Source: Clytia hemisphaerica (lineage: Eukaryota > Cnidaria > Hydrozoa > Leptothecata > Clytiidae). From it: a stretch of 64,000 bases of DNA. Position 1 is the first letter of the stretch, and the number at the start of each line of letters is the position of its first letter. The notes below the pieces were generated by a model. That model was not told the origin of the DNA. It ran no database searches and saw only the letters and a program-made list of their open reading frames with translations. The translations under genes were made by a program, and so were the position numbers. Below, piece by piece: positions 33,723 to 45,923 of this stretch. Location: contig CACVBU010000237.1 in the NCBI GenBank assembly GCA_902728285.1, forward strand, positions 620,001 through 684,000, written 5' to 3'.

Positions 33723-36404
33723 CGTTCGCCGCAAAACTTCTAAAGGGATTCATGAAAAAATAACCCGGCGCTTTTTAATGAAATTAACATTCTTAAAAAA
33801 TATGAGAAATTGCCTAAAATTTGAGCCATAGATGAAACAATTTGAGCCAAGCCAACCTTGAGAACTAATTTGAAGATCAACTTCCCAAGAAAAAGATCTA
33901 CGGGGGAGGCGGAACCCACCTAGATCTGCGCACTGCCGGATAGGCTATTTCCCGGAAATTTTACCGGACCTCAAACACTGACCCATTTACACGTGCAGAA
34001 TTGTTTTACTTTAGCGTATAAACAAGACCTTAAAAATCGAAGCGTTGTCTCGGGAATTGAATGACAAACTTTGGTTGGTTGATTTTGGCTGCTGCACGTT
34101 TTATTTTGTTTCAAACTTACAAGTTTTAATTAATTGTCTTGCGAACTTGATTCAGGTAACTGTCATCCTTGTTGTTCAAATACACCCTGTAGATAACTGA
34201 TGTTGTTTTTTCTGAAAGCTAGATTTTCTAGTGTGACTAACTGTCATTTGGCTAGTATTATTGCAGCATCTTACTATATAGATTTTAGCTGCAGTCGAAG
34301 TGAAATGTATGTTATGTGATTTGCCCTGATGATTTCATTGGAATGTAACGTTGGAGCCTAAGTGCAGAAGTTTCAAAATCTATATAGCACTAAAGCTCCA
34401 CCCCTTCATGGGTTTTAAACAGTTTTCTGTTTGAATTCGGTGACCCCATTGGGAATAAATCCTTTATGCTCTATCAAAAATTCTTAATAGATCAATGAGA
34501 CAGGGCTCTCTGGGCTTCTAAATGTTGGCAAAAGTTGGGGGTCTGCAAAACTTAGATTTGAAGAAAAGATTAGAGAATTTTGAAAACATCGTTTAAAGAC
34601 TCACACTTCCGTAAAATTCAATAACTCTAATATGGTTGGGTTCGAGAAATCTGGGCTGCATAGAAATTAACCTGCAAATCTAGTACCAATTCCCCTGAAA
34701 AGACCAGGATTCAATAAATAAAACTTAAAATCGAAATATTTGACCTGATTTTTTCTCCCTCAAAGATGAAGCAATCCACGCCTAAAAATAACCCCTAATT
34801 GAATTTATATTATACTGTCTTAGACTATGCTAGGAATAGTTTGCTATGACTTCATACTGTCAAGCACAAGCAGATCATTTGCTATCAATGAGTCTCCTGG
34901 AGAGTTTATCCCGTGAATAAGTTTGTGTTTATTTATAGTTTGGAAAGAAATTATACTATCATTACATTCATAAAATTGGTTCCAACGAGGTCCCTAAAAT
35001 GAACACTCAATGATTTTCACGATTTTCGAGACGACATCTTTTGAATATTTTATTATAGAATATTTTTCGTGATAGAATATGAGAAATTCATAAGTTGAAA
35101 TTATGCTGAATCAAAAATTCTTTTTGCTGATAAATGATTTATGATCATTTTTGCGTAGATTGTAAAAATTTAGTATCCCAAAAATTCTATTCGTTTTTTT
35201 TTGAATTTGAAGTTAAATCTTATCTAAGATTCTAATTATTAGACCATTTTCAAGGTGTGGCAATTTACACTTTTTTATCGTGAAATATTTTGAATTGGTT
35301 TGATTAATGTGCAACGGAAAAATGAAAAAGTCGTTGGATTGTGAAGCTTTCTAAATTATGAATGTTCAGATTGATTTGAAATAAATTCTTGTCGAATTTC
35401 AGAATCAATTGAAGAATTTCAAATCAATTATTGAAGAAGTGTTGTTTTCTATGTTCTACCATGATTTAATATAAAAAGTTTGAAGAGAGATAGCTGTGCA
35501 TGCGCTGACTAAAAAGATAGTTGAAAAAGAGCATTTTTATCTGGTATTTTTACAAGAAAAGGCACGTGAGAGTTCGACTTGATTCTATTGTTTTATCAGT
35601 ATGTATTGTATCTGATTGATCAGTTTTAGTGTATTTTGACCAAATTTTGAATCAAGAAATTTCTGTATACTGGTGTGATCGAGCTGAGCTGTTGTAGTAG
35701 TTGAAAATGTTGTATAGCAATTGACACAGAAATACTTAAGGTAAATATAACACAATCTGGCAGATCTAATAAAAATCTTGCATACCCAAATTTCACATTT
35801 TATCATAAGCGCTGCCTCATTCCGCTTGAAATATATTATGCACGACCCAAAGTATATACTTCAAAAATCTCGAAAATCCTGAATCGAAGATCTATAAAAC
35901 TCATTAACAAATTCTTATAAATCCCAATAACTTGCTGCCCCTTCTCACTTTTGGGAGTCAGTATAGGTTAAAACACCAAGTGTGACGGCCGCTGGTCTTT
36001 GTTTTGATATGGTTCAATTTCATGTTACGTCATTAGTCACTTGGGATTGCATGTCTCTCATCGTCTTCAGTATAATTAGGTCATTAGGGAATTGTAGAAT
36101 GTGGAGGCGTAGGAATTGAATTGTAAAAGATTTTCTACATTTATGTAACAGTAGTAAGGTTGTGTATGTGATGCAATTTGTGGAGTGTTTGTTTTGGTGT
36201 CGTGGAAAACTTTTTTAATTAGTATCTATTTTCTAATGTGTTTGCTTGTATAGCCCGGTATAGCCTTAGGTTCAGATAGCTTTAGGATAAAGTTTTTTTC
36301 GTTTGTTTATATTCTAAGAGTTTGTATTTTTTGTGTTTTAGCGTTTGGAATAGCAATCCAAACAGTAGAAAATATCGCACACCTTTTTGTATCCTCCCAA
36401 CGTC
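33723..36404. other. Long AT-rich spacer, nothing recognised
   Basis: About 2.7 kb without a supported gene. The minus-strand ORF at 35585-35806 has no recognisable motif. Confidence 0.45.
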
Positions 36405-36757
36405 CCCTGTGGGGGGGTTTCATGGTTGGCGGAGGAGCGGAATGGGCCCTTTTTTCGGACGGAGTGGCGGAATTTGGCGAAGATTTAGACGGAATTACGG
36501 AAAGTGGGGTCTCTGACGGAGACGGAAAATTAGACAATTTTAGTGCGGAAAAACGGAATTTAGTAAAATGTTTGCGGAATTTCCGAATTGGTAAAAGATA
36601 TTCAAAATTTGCGGAATTTTCGACAAAAATATTGAATTTCAAAGGAATTTTCGGTGACGGAATTTTGGTTCAATTTAAGACGGTTTGACGGAAATTGGAG
36701 AAAAAATTGGCGGTATTGCGGAATCGGGTACCCCCTGAAACCCCCCCCCCCCTGTGG
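36405..36757. mobile_element. hAT-like MITE with internal CGGAATT repeats
   Basis: The element runs 36413-36749. Inverted ends are GGGGGTTTCA / TGAAACCCCCC. It is flanked by CCCTGTGG at 36405-36412 and 36750-36757. Inside, CGGAATT or CGGAAA recurs more than ten times in one orientation. Confidence 0.7.
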
Positions 36758-36799
36758 CCGTTCTAATTTCGTATTTAACCAGTTTGCAAAAACTGCAAT

Positions 36800-37070
36800 C
36801 ATGGTCGAAATCTATTGGGAATCAAGCTTATTTCCTAGTTTTTCGAAATTTGGAGTTCGGGCGAGAAAGTCGATTTTGGACCATCTCTCAAATTTAATAG
36901 GATATTTCAATTTTGCTCGGGTTAGACCCCAAGGCTTAGGCCATTTTTAACATTTGGATCCTTGGATCCTATGTTCCTAAGTCTTAAGTCTCATGTTGAA
37001 ACTCAGAGTTAAAACTCTACTCTTCCAAACTACTTTAGAGCACTTAACAAATCGAATGTGGTTTCAAAAC
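36800..37070. repeat. Dispersed ~260-bp repeat, copy 1
   Basis: Shares blocks in order with 39225-39500: GAGTTCGGGCGAGAAAG, ATATTTCAATTTTG, TTTGGATCCT, CTCAGAGTTAAAACTCTAC and TCCAAACTA. Same orientation. Confidence 0.65.
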
Positions 37071-38012
37071 TTCCCGGTGGATTTCCCTTTTTTCTCAAAT
37101 ATAACGACTATGATTGTGGTCTCGCTTCTCGTATCCAATTGAATCTCTATTGACTCGATTGCGTATCGTATTTAGTCGATTCCGGCCAAATCGATCTCGT
37201 ATCTTCAAAATCATCAAATGTTGTGGTGAATTGATTTGAACTCGTATCGATCTAATCAAATTAACTCGAAATAACTCGAACGAAAATAACGAAGCTCTGC
37301 ATGGAGACAACAGATAACAACACTAGATAGAGCTACTTTGTATTTTCCAAGCAACTGTAGGTGAAACAAAATAATCCGCCATCTTTGCTGAAAGTAGATC
37401 GCAGTTCGATATCGGCAAATTGTTCAACCAAGCAAAAAAAAACATAATGGCGCGAAGCGACGAGGCAAAAGATTGGCTTGATCGATCGAATTGCTGGTAC
37501 CGAACTATGGTCTACTACTCGATTATTTCAACTCAAATAGGAACGGAGTAGCTCTATCTAGACACCTTAAGGTTTCTAAATATATAGAGAGTAAAATATT
37601 GTACGCACGATTTTGACCTCTACACGCTTATTACCTAAATCTTTTTAACGATATCTGGCATAAAGCAATACGGTGGAGAACGCAAGGAAGAGTAAACCCA
37701 TAACATTTCACACTTCCTTAAAACGAATATCAATCCTGCTGGTCGCTCCATCGTTGTGAAAGATTTTCAGTTTTCTATGGTATCCAGCTAAGTTAGAGTC
37801 TGGGGATAGTCTGATCGGAAATGTTCTAAGGAAGTTTATCATCAATACACATGCTAAGATATTTGTCTTTAATCTGAATTGAGAGAATCTGATATCCCGT
37901 TCCTGGACTCTGGTAAATTATTGATACTTATTATGTAACTGCAAGGTGCATTCATTTCAAACGCATACCGAAATCAACTATTGTTTTCCAAAGAAACTTT
38001 TGGTTCTGTGAC
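37071..38012. other. Spacer, nothing recognised
   Basis: No supported gene. Clusters of ATCGAT/CTCGAT phrases occur at 37120-37300. Confidence 0.4.
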
Positions 38013-39215
38013 TACAGCACCTGACCCCGAGAATGTAGGTGAAAATTGAATCAGACCTGGGAGATGTAGATTTGCATTTAAAAAAATATTGAATAGTTTA
38101 AACGAAATTTTGAACTCCCAAAATCCTTTCCCAGGGGTTAGTTTCATTACTTTTGATAGATAGGCAATTTTTTTGGTCCTTGAAGTTGACTCCCATTTTC
38201 GTTATAACCCCCAGAATGTAGGTTTGGTTTTATGGCTTTCAATCTAGTAATAGTAAAATGTTGATATTTTTTCGATTGAATTAATTATAACAGGAAATTT
38301 TAGAAATATTTTATGCCAAAAAAATATTCTAAAGAGCTTTTGTTATTCTGAAAATTGGATTTTTTCGCTTTTTAACCCCCAGAACGTAGGTGAAAAGATT
38401 CGGTTGCTGAGATCGAAATTTCAGTATTCATCGGAAATTTTTGTTCTCTAAGTGAAATTCATACTTTAGAAATATACTCTGACAAAAAATTAACAAAGAT
38501 ATTAATTTTATCGTGCTACAAATGATGAAAAGTAAAAGAAAGGACAAAAAGAAGAGACAAGAAAGTTGTTTTTATTTTGTAGGTTGAAGATTCTCTGTTA
38601 AAATGTAACAACACCCCTGCCTCACAGCCCCGGTGGAACTTTTCCAACATCGGGTCAAAAATTTCTACTAAATTCCCAATGGGGATAGAAATTCTATTGT
38701 TCCAAACTTAGGCAAATTTTCTGATTGGGCTGGGGTCCCATCGGGTCTGGGACACGTTGTAAATGCTTGAAATGCCAAAATTAATCATCTCTCAGGTAAT
38801 ACTTTCATGTTATGAAAGTACAACAAAAAAGTTTTATATAATTTGACAGACTTTTTATGTCGGGTTATGAAGGCTCCCAAATTGTAGGTCAACTAACCCC
38901 AAAAGGTAGGTCAAACATTTTCGTTGAAATATCTAACTTAGAACAATAAATATTGAAATGGACTATTTTCCACATTTCCTTAGTTCATCAGGAATAAGAA
39001 AATACCCTATCATGATAACTTAATTCCAATAGATTTTGATTTAGAGAGGATTTATTTAAAAAATGTCTCAATTCGAGAAGTATCCAATCAACTTCGATTC
39101 AGATTTTCGCCTGTTAAAACTTCATGTCTAGAAATAATCAGTAATATGTAACGTTTTGCTCTGAAACAACTTTTTATTCTCGGGGTTTACTACATTCTCG
39201 GGGTCAGGTGCTGTA
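38013..39215. mobile_element. 1.2-kb non-autonomous Tc1/mariner-type element with periodic motif
   Basis: The element runs 38015-39213, flanked by TA on both sides, with perfect 24-bp TIRs beginning CAGCACCTGACCCCGAGAAT. A motif CCCC(C/G)AGAA(T/C)GTAGGT occurs near 38025, 38210 and 38376. Decayed versions lie at 38876 and 38896. There is no transposase ORF. A MITE of the CACCCC family is nested at 38612-38759. Confidence 0.8.
38612..38759. mobile_element. Nested hAT-like MITE (CACCCCTG subfamily)
   Basis: CACCCCTGCCTCACAGCCCC at the left and GGGTCTGGGACAC at the right. It lies inside the 38015-39213 element. Confidence 0.55.
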
Positions 39216-39224
39216 CAATATTGG

Positions 39225-39500
39225 TCAAAATATATTGAGAATTTTGGTTAATTCCCCGTTTTTAGCATTTTAAAGTTCGGGTGAGAAAGAAGCTTTTGGG
39301 CTATTTATTAGATCTACTCGAATATTTCAATTTGGGTGGGGTTTATAGACTTCCAGGCAATATTCTGAGCCCTAATTGGGCCGTTCTTGAACTTTTGGAT
39401 CCTCAGATCTCAGAGTATCATGTTAAAACTCTGAGTTAAAACTCTACCCTTCCAAACTAAGTTAGAGCACTTCCAAATCGATTGTGGCTATAAGATTTAG
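39225..39500. repeat. Dispersed ~260-bp repeat, copy 2
   Basis: See 36800-37070. This copy abuts the right end of the 38015-39213 element. Confidence 0.65.
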
Positions 39501-39839
39501 TGAGAATTTTCTTTTTTGGACCTACCCCGGTGGGGTGGAGGTCCTATAAATTAACCCATGTTCGTTAGTTAGTTAGTTACCAGCTTTTCTCGAGATTGGC
39601 TCATTAGTTTTTTCTGATTTTTGGCACAAAGGTGCATGACCATAAACCCTCGAATGTGACGGAGCCCGATTTTCGAAAAAAAAATCTTTTGGGCAAATTT
39701 GGGCCAAAACGGCTTAAAAACGGGTTTTTTGGACTTTGTGAAAAATTGGATCATTTATTTTTCTGATTTTTAGCATGAAAGTAGGGTACAATCATAGCTA
39801 AAAGATGGCTCAAGCAGATTTTTGCAAAAAAATTTTTTT

Positions 39840-40332
39840 GGCTCAAAAATTGCATTTTTATCTATAAGAAACCACTTTTAATAAGAATACATCAATGTTC
39901 TTAGCCATATTATTATTATTATTTTTATTAGTTTTTTTAAGATGAAAATGTCACGGTGGAGGGTAATGATTTGAGTTTTCTAGAAACACTTATTATTTTT
40001 TTGGCTGAAAAACGAATCTTTATCTTTAAGAATCACCAATTATAAGCATAGATCAATGTTCTTAGCCAAATTATTATTTTATTATTATTTTTTCTAAACA
40101 AAGAAAATGTCACCTTAGAGCGCGATGATTTGAGTTTTCTGTAAACACTTATTATTTTTTTGGCTGAAAAACGAATTTTTATCTATAAGAATCACTATTT
40201 ATAAGCATAGATCAATGTTCTTAGCCAAATTATTATTTTATTATTATTTTTTCTAAACAATGAAAATGTCACCTTAGAGCGCGATGGTTTGAGTTTTCTG
40301 TAAACACTTATTATTTTTTTGGCTGAAAAACG
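39840..40332. repeat. 159-bp tandem repeat, about 3 copies
   Basis: Units begin at GGCT(G/C)AAAAA at 39840 (degenerate), 40003, 40162 and 40321 (partial). They contain AAGCATAGATCAATGTTCTT and AAAATGTCACCTTAGAGCGC. The last two units are nearly identical. Confidence 0.8.
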
Positions 40333-41037
40333 AATCTGGAAACCTTATTTATTAAGCTGTGCATTTTTCTGATAGTGGTTTTTACAAAGAAAAGCGCTTA
40401 ATAGCTTTTTTATTTCTTTTTCAAAAATCTTTTTCAACAGTGTCGATAGTTTCTTTCAATAGATATATGCTTTCATTTTCTTTATTTTTTTGTGTATTTT
40501 GACCCAGTTATGTCTTATGTGTTTCATTGTTTCAATGTTCACTGATTAGTTTGATAACCAGGTAGGTCCATAAAAGTATCGCTTGTTTTTCAAACATTAT
40601 GGCCGGTATTGTAGACCCCTCTTTACCACACCAAAAATATTACACGAAAAAAGGTGAGTGTAGGAGAAATATTTCGACAAGAGAGATTAAAAATGAGTTT
40701 TTCAAACCCTCTTTAGTTTCACTTCCTATCCTAAAGTTTGTGTTATAAAGGTGTACAGTGTTTTTATTTATGGCCATAACTTTTCAGCTAGTTGTCGTGT
40801 ATACTAAAAAAAGTTGGTATGGTTTGAAAGATATTTGAATGCGCTGATATTTCAACTTTTTGGCTACGTTTTATAGAAAGGTGCTACCAAATGATTTTTA
40901 CGTCAATCGAAAGCTGAATCTAAAACTTTGAACTACATCGATTTTAAATAATTTTCATTTCTTTGAGATAAATGAGTTCCATTTCTTCTGTCATTTACAT
41001 AGATCTGGACTTTTTTTCTGAAGAATGTAACTTTTGT
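40333..41037. other. Spacer, nothing recognised
   Basis: No supported feature. Confidence 0.4.
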
Positions 41038-41189
41038 ACTACTTTAGGCGTACAAACTTTAAGGAGCAGAAACTTTCGCGATTTTCGCAAATTTTTTTGT
41101 CAAAATCGCGAAAGTAAATGTAGTAGATTTCGCGATTTTTCTACCTCGCGAAAGTTTCTGCTTGCAAAAGTTTGTACACCTAAAGTAGT
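41038..41189. mobile_element. Short palindromic MITE
   Basis: ACTACTTTAGGCGTACAAAC and AGCAGAAACTTTCGCGA at the left are inverted at the right (TCGCGAAAGTTTCTGCT ... GTTTGTACACCTAAAGTAGT). 152 bp, able to fold back almost fully. Confidence 0.7.
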
Positions 41190-41892
41190 TAGAAAATTAT
41201 TTGACCAACGATGAAAAATATGTGTTACCTATTGATTTAATATTCTGAAAGAATCTCTAGAATCTAGGACATCCTGCATGGAAAACAAATTCATTTGAAT
41301 CTAATGACGTAAGTACGTGATGACATTTAAAACGACCAGTATTCTATGTTTGACATGTTGTCCCAAATGTTGATTTCAATTCAATGAATGGGTTAAGAAG
41401 GTGCTGACAAGCCGCCCATGGGCGCCATGTATTAATTTCGATTCCGTGCACATTTTTTTATGATTTTGATTTTCATTTTGAATCAAAGTGTGATATTATG
41501 CGATTTTAATTTTGTTATGAAACTTCAAATGGAAAACATTATTTTTGCCACTCGTATCCTAGATTTTGCCATTTTACATTTGGTTTTTACATTGATATTG
41601 TTTTTACATTGATATATTTGAAGTTTGAAGCAAAGGCTTTTCTTGGTTGTAAGATTCGATTTGAAGGAATTTTTCTTTGCAAAAATCTCAATCCTCGGTT
41701 ACAGGTACATCACCATATATTATTTTGAAGAATTTACTGTAAGATTTCACTTGAACGTTTCCTAGGTAGATTTCTTTCAATATAAATTTATTTAAAAAAT
41801 TATTTTACCCTGTTTTACCTAATCATTGCTAAGGTAATTCTAATTTTCTAAAGTAAGGCGATTGGCATTGAGCAGGTAAAGATTCTATAGTA

Positions 41893-41995
41893 TCCCAGCC
41901 TACACACAACGTTGTTTCAACGTTCATTAAACGTTCCTTATATGGACGTTGTGAACGTTAGATAAACGTTGAAACAACGTTGTGTGCCAGCTGGA
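41893..41995. mobile_element. AACGTT mini-palindrome MITE, copy a
   Basis: CCCAGCC..ACACAACGTTGTTTCAACGTT to AACGTTGTGTGCCAGCTGG. About 100 bp with repeated AACGTT. Sister copies lie at 44466, 45540 and 45826. Confidence 0.7.
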
Positions 41996-44465
41996 ATATG
42001 TTTTTCAAAGGCAATAAACTGAGAATTCTTTATACAAATTTTCCAAAGATAGTCAGGGTTTTGGATTTCATTTTACGTTTTTCTGCGGAAATTCAATGTT
42101 TTCCTACGTATTGTACGTACTCAACTGTTGAAAAAGTTGGAAAGAAACTTTTTGCAGACTGAGCAGTTTTTGAAGTGTCTGATATACAAAGCCAATGAAA
42201 AATTGACGTAAATTATCGATAACTGGATTTAAGTGCGTGTCGAAATTCATGTGTTTTTGATTTTTCATCAAATTTGCAATCGCTGGAAAATCAATAGGCT
42301 ATAAGGTTCAGCTCAACCTCGTTCCCTGTATTATCAGCTTTTTTATGCTTAATGATAGTGCTAGATAATACCCTGGCTTTGTCTGATTACGTAATCCAAA
42401 CTCTGGCGTCAATCAGTAACGTAAATAAAACCTGGGGTACACGGGAACGAGGCTTGGCTCAGCTTTGTTTGATCATGAAGGTAATAAAAATAGATGGAGA
42501 GTCAATGCCTTTTGTTCTATTCTGACATATCATCGGAAGCAAACAGTTGTTTTGTTGCTTTGGGAATAGGATGATTAATTTGGCGTGTACTCGTGGGAAT
42601 ATTTAAGATGATAGAAACTGAATGAAAAGACATTACATTTTTAAAAAGCTCGTTGATATATAATAGGCTTGTCATTAAAAATTGAGAAGAGCTTCGTATA
42701 ATAAGCACATTACCCCCCAAAGTTCTAGGGGAAGCTGCCCATAAATCTATCAGTGGATTTAAAAAAGAATTACATGTTACGATTAGGAACCTTGTATAGA
42801 TCATTTTGTCAGAGTATGAAAACCGCTGCCCACTTCGACGTGAAGATTTTAAGACAGGAAACTTTCAAAGAAAATGTGATGAAACTGTCAATGTTCAAAA
42901 AATGTCGGCCCAAAAATAAGTCCTTCTGAAATTAATACATTCTTTTATCTTTACAACGGTTGAAACTACTTCGAATCTTATTTTAACAAGGATTTCTCGT
43001 AAAATTAAGTTTTTCAAAATCAACGCAACAGCCTCTTTCTGTTCTTTAAAGTTGTAAATTGATGCTTTTTGCTTCCGATGATGGTAAATCAAAGGAAAGC
43101 CGTTTTGAATAGATTTATAAAAGATCTGAACGACCATTTAGATCATTTACGCGACATTTTCTCTCCATCTATTTCTTTAATACCTTCGTGGTTTGATTGA
43201 CCGACTAGTATCGATCTTCATATTCCAGTAAAAGTAAGATCATATCTGATAACTGTCAACGTGAGTTGCTGTTCAGTTCAAAAGGTTTATGTTATGTTAA
43301 GGAGGCAAATTGGGGTTTTCCAGAACAAATTTGAATATGGGAGCGTGGAGGATATAACATTTTTTTTGAAATTTACCCCCGGACATCATGACTTTTGAAA
43401 CAGAAAAATTACTACCAAACAGAGCAATTTTACCCTCCGGACAAGACAAATTTGTAGATTTTTCACTACCCCCTGACACTATATGCTCCACTCCCCATGT
43501 ACGGACATCTTCTGGAAGAGCTCATTGCCACCCAGCTTCCTTAAAATGTAATATCGTATATAAAATTGCGACTTATACAAAGAACCAGTCGGACCACTTT
43601 CCCAACGGAGAATTTGGCCAAAATGTTGTCCCCTGTGAGAAAAACAACCTACAATTTCAGCTACTAAAGTTTTTATATCCGTTGAACTTTTGATAACAAA
43701 TAATTACGACTGTGAGAAAAGGTTCCGCCGGAGTTTTTTAAGACATAGGTGTAAGGTTGATCTAAAATTCGTTAACTAAAGAATAAGGTCATCTTTCCCC
43801 CCGGAATAACTTTTAGACTTCGTTTAATTACATACTGATCAAGGAGCTGCCATTTCCAACTTTCTAACGAGAAAAGCTCGACTACATATTTAATCAAGAA
43901 ATTCAAGGAATTATTTTGATCATTTTTGATTATTAATTACTGTGGCATGAATTATAAGTGTAATTGATATATTAGTGCATTTTGATGTTGATTGCTTACT
44001 TACGTATCTGAAATAGACAAGTTCACTGGAATAAAATTCCGTAAAGAATATAGTTGACGCCGATCTCTTATCCGACTTTATACTATTCGATGCGCTCCAT
44101 TGTCCAGTAAAATTGAAAATCAACATCAGCAAGAACTTCTCATGAACGATGGTCTACTATTTGATCAAACTCCCATTTCCCTTGAAAATAGAATAGGGGA
44201 CATCAACACTAAAGTGCTGTAGAAACAGCTAATACCAAACAATCTCTTCGTGACTGCTGCAACAGGTCTATTCATTTGGCATAGCACATTTAATCTACAG
44301 GACTTGAATGTATAAATTTCAGAATGTGTTGAGAATAGCGAAGATGAAGAGATCAAGCTAGATTAATTAGACTTTAATCCGACGAGTATAAAAGATTTGA
44401 AGTCCCCCTCGAAAGTAAAGTCATTCACAGGCATCCAACAGTAAGGAACAACTTCAAATAAGCCA
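41996..44465. other. Spacer with one MITE remnant
   Basis: 43578-43740 keeps phrases of the 28557 MITE family (GGAGAATTTGGCCAAAATGT, GTCCCCTGTGAG). The ORFs at 42517-42804 and 43388-43693 show no family signature. Confidence 0.4.
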
Positions 44466-44555
44466 ATCCCAGCTGCCACACAACGTTTTTTCAACGTTCA
44501 TCTAACGTAATATGGACGTTTTGAACGTTAAAACAACGTTGTGTGCCAGCTGGGA
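44466..44555. mobile_element. AACGTT mini-palindrome MITE, copy b
   Basis: TCCCAGCTGCCACACAACGT to AACGTTGTGTGCCAGCTGGG, as copy a. Confidence 0.75.
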
Positions 44556-44608
44556 TCATTTCGGAAAATCGTCCGAGCGTTGAAACGCTCGTCTAAATGC
44601 TACATGTT

Positions 44609-45530
44609 ATTTTATAAGAACATTTTCATAGCCTTCGGATATTCTTACCTTTTAGAGTTTTAAGCCTAAAGAATTTCTTAACATGTTCTATTTTCACCAT
44701 TTTGCTAGTATTTTTGTCCATTTTCCGAAATAGGGTGTTTTAAAGTCTGAAAAGTCTTACAATATTCTTAACCTTTCCCCTCCGCTGTTTTTTATATTTT
44801 TACGCGGTCTGCGCGCAACGTTTTTTGATGAAAATGCAATTTTCACGATAACCGTTATAACTTTTTGAAAAATTAACTTCAGAAAAAGACCCTTATATTT
44901 TTGGAAAGCCCTACCTTTCCCCTTTCTAAATATGTTTAACTGAGTACTTCAAACAATTTTGGACAGAAATTATGAAGCCAGACGAAAGGTATATGAAAAA
45001 ACAATGTCGCGAAAAAGTCATTTTTTGGTGCAAAACTTCAAAAAATTATAGAGAACTGAAAAATTGATAAAAACACTTACTTTTTTCTTTAGAAGGTTTC
45101 TTTATAGTTAGGTAATACAATTCCATACTTTTGAAAAGCCAAATAAAACTCTAAAACACTTTTATAAACCCTTACTTTCATAGCTAACTTTCTGCCTCCT
45201 CCAGTTTCACAAAATCACGCAACACAGCTTGGTCTACCATTTCTATTTTTGAAAAATGTTGCGTCATACCAAAACAAACCCCGATTGTTTCTTATCGGAA
45301 ATTTCACGCTGATTCCGATTTTTTAATCGGTTTTACCGTACCTCTGACGGTTGGGGCGTAATCTGATCAAATATAAAGGTCACCTTAAAAACGTATATAT
45401 ACGTCCTTAGGAACGTATCAAAGACGTATATGTACGTCCTTAGGAGCGAAAAGGTTAAATTGTTCTTGATATTTTGGCCATTGAAGCTTTATGGTTTTTA
45501 ATAGTTTGATCTTATAAGAAAACGCATATA
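44609..45530 (-). mobile_element. TATAAGAAC-family MITE split by a nested element
   Basis: 44609-44767 (TTTTATAAGAACATTTTCAT... reading the family in reverse) continues at 45459-45530 (TTGTTCTTGATATTTTGGCC ... CTTATAAGAAAACG). The break is exactly at the TTAA of the nested element. Confidence 0.65.
44768..45458. mobile_element. piggyBac-like MITE with TTAA target duplication
   Basis: The element runs 44772-45454, flanked by TTAA on both sides. Inverted ends are CCTTTCCCCTCC and GGAGCGAAAAGG. Near the right end ACGTATATRTACGTCCTTAG is repeated in tandem. TTAA plus short C-rich TIRs is the piggyBac hallmark. No transposase is encoded. Confidence 0.7.
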
Positions 45531-45539
45531 TGAATTTTA

Positions 45540-45586
45540 TGGACGTCCGATAGACGTTATTTTAACGTTCTGTGTGCCGGTTGGGA
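45540..45586. mobile_element. AACGTT mini-palindrome, half copy
   Basis: GACGTTATTTTAACGTTCTG to GTGTGCCGGTTGGGA; only one half remains. Confidence 0.5.
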
Positions 45587-45825
45587 TAAAAAACTTCTCC
45601 TTACAATAATCCTAATGGGTCATATTTGTTCGTACAGAAAGTTTTGGTATGGACCTTCATGTACTGACTGACTTACAGAGGATAATCCTTTTTATGATTC
45701 GATGCCAAAATGTTTACATCATTTTTCTCTTGTGATGTTGACCTCGTCATGTTTTTGTTAACCTGCTAATCCAACCCCCTTTCATTTGGCAATAAGAAAA
45801 TTCTTCTTGAGATATCTACTACTTA

Positions 45826-45923
45826 CCCAGTTGGCACACAAAGTTGTTTCAACGTTTAAATAACGTCCACAACGTCGATATAACGTCAAATGAACGTTGA
45901 AACAACGTTGTGTGTCAGCTGGG
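45826..45923. mobile_element. AACGTT mini-palindrome MITE, copy c
   Basis: CCCAGTTGGCACACAAAGTT to AACAACGTTGTGTGTCAGCT-GGG, flanked by TA on both sides, so probably Tc1/mariner-mobilised. Confidence 0.75.

Noticed and set aside
36307..36950. Several overlapping ORFs on both strands
   Set aside because: They run through the CGGAATT-rich MITE and its C-runs; low stop density comes from composition.
39840..40332. CRISPR array
   Set aside because: Units are adjacent without unique spacers and the DNA is eukaryotic.
42517..42804. 95-codon minus ORF as a gene
   Set aside because: No recognisable motif, no clear start context or splice sites.
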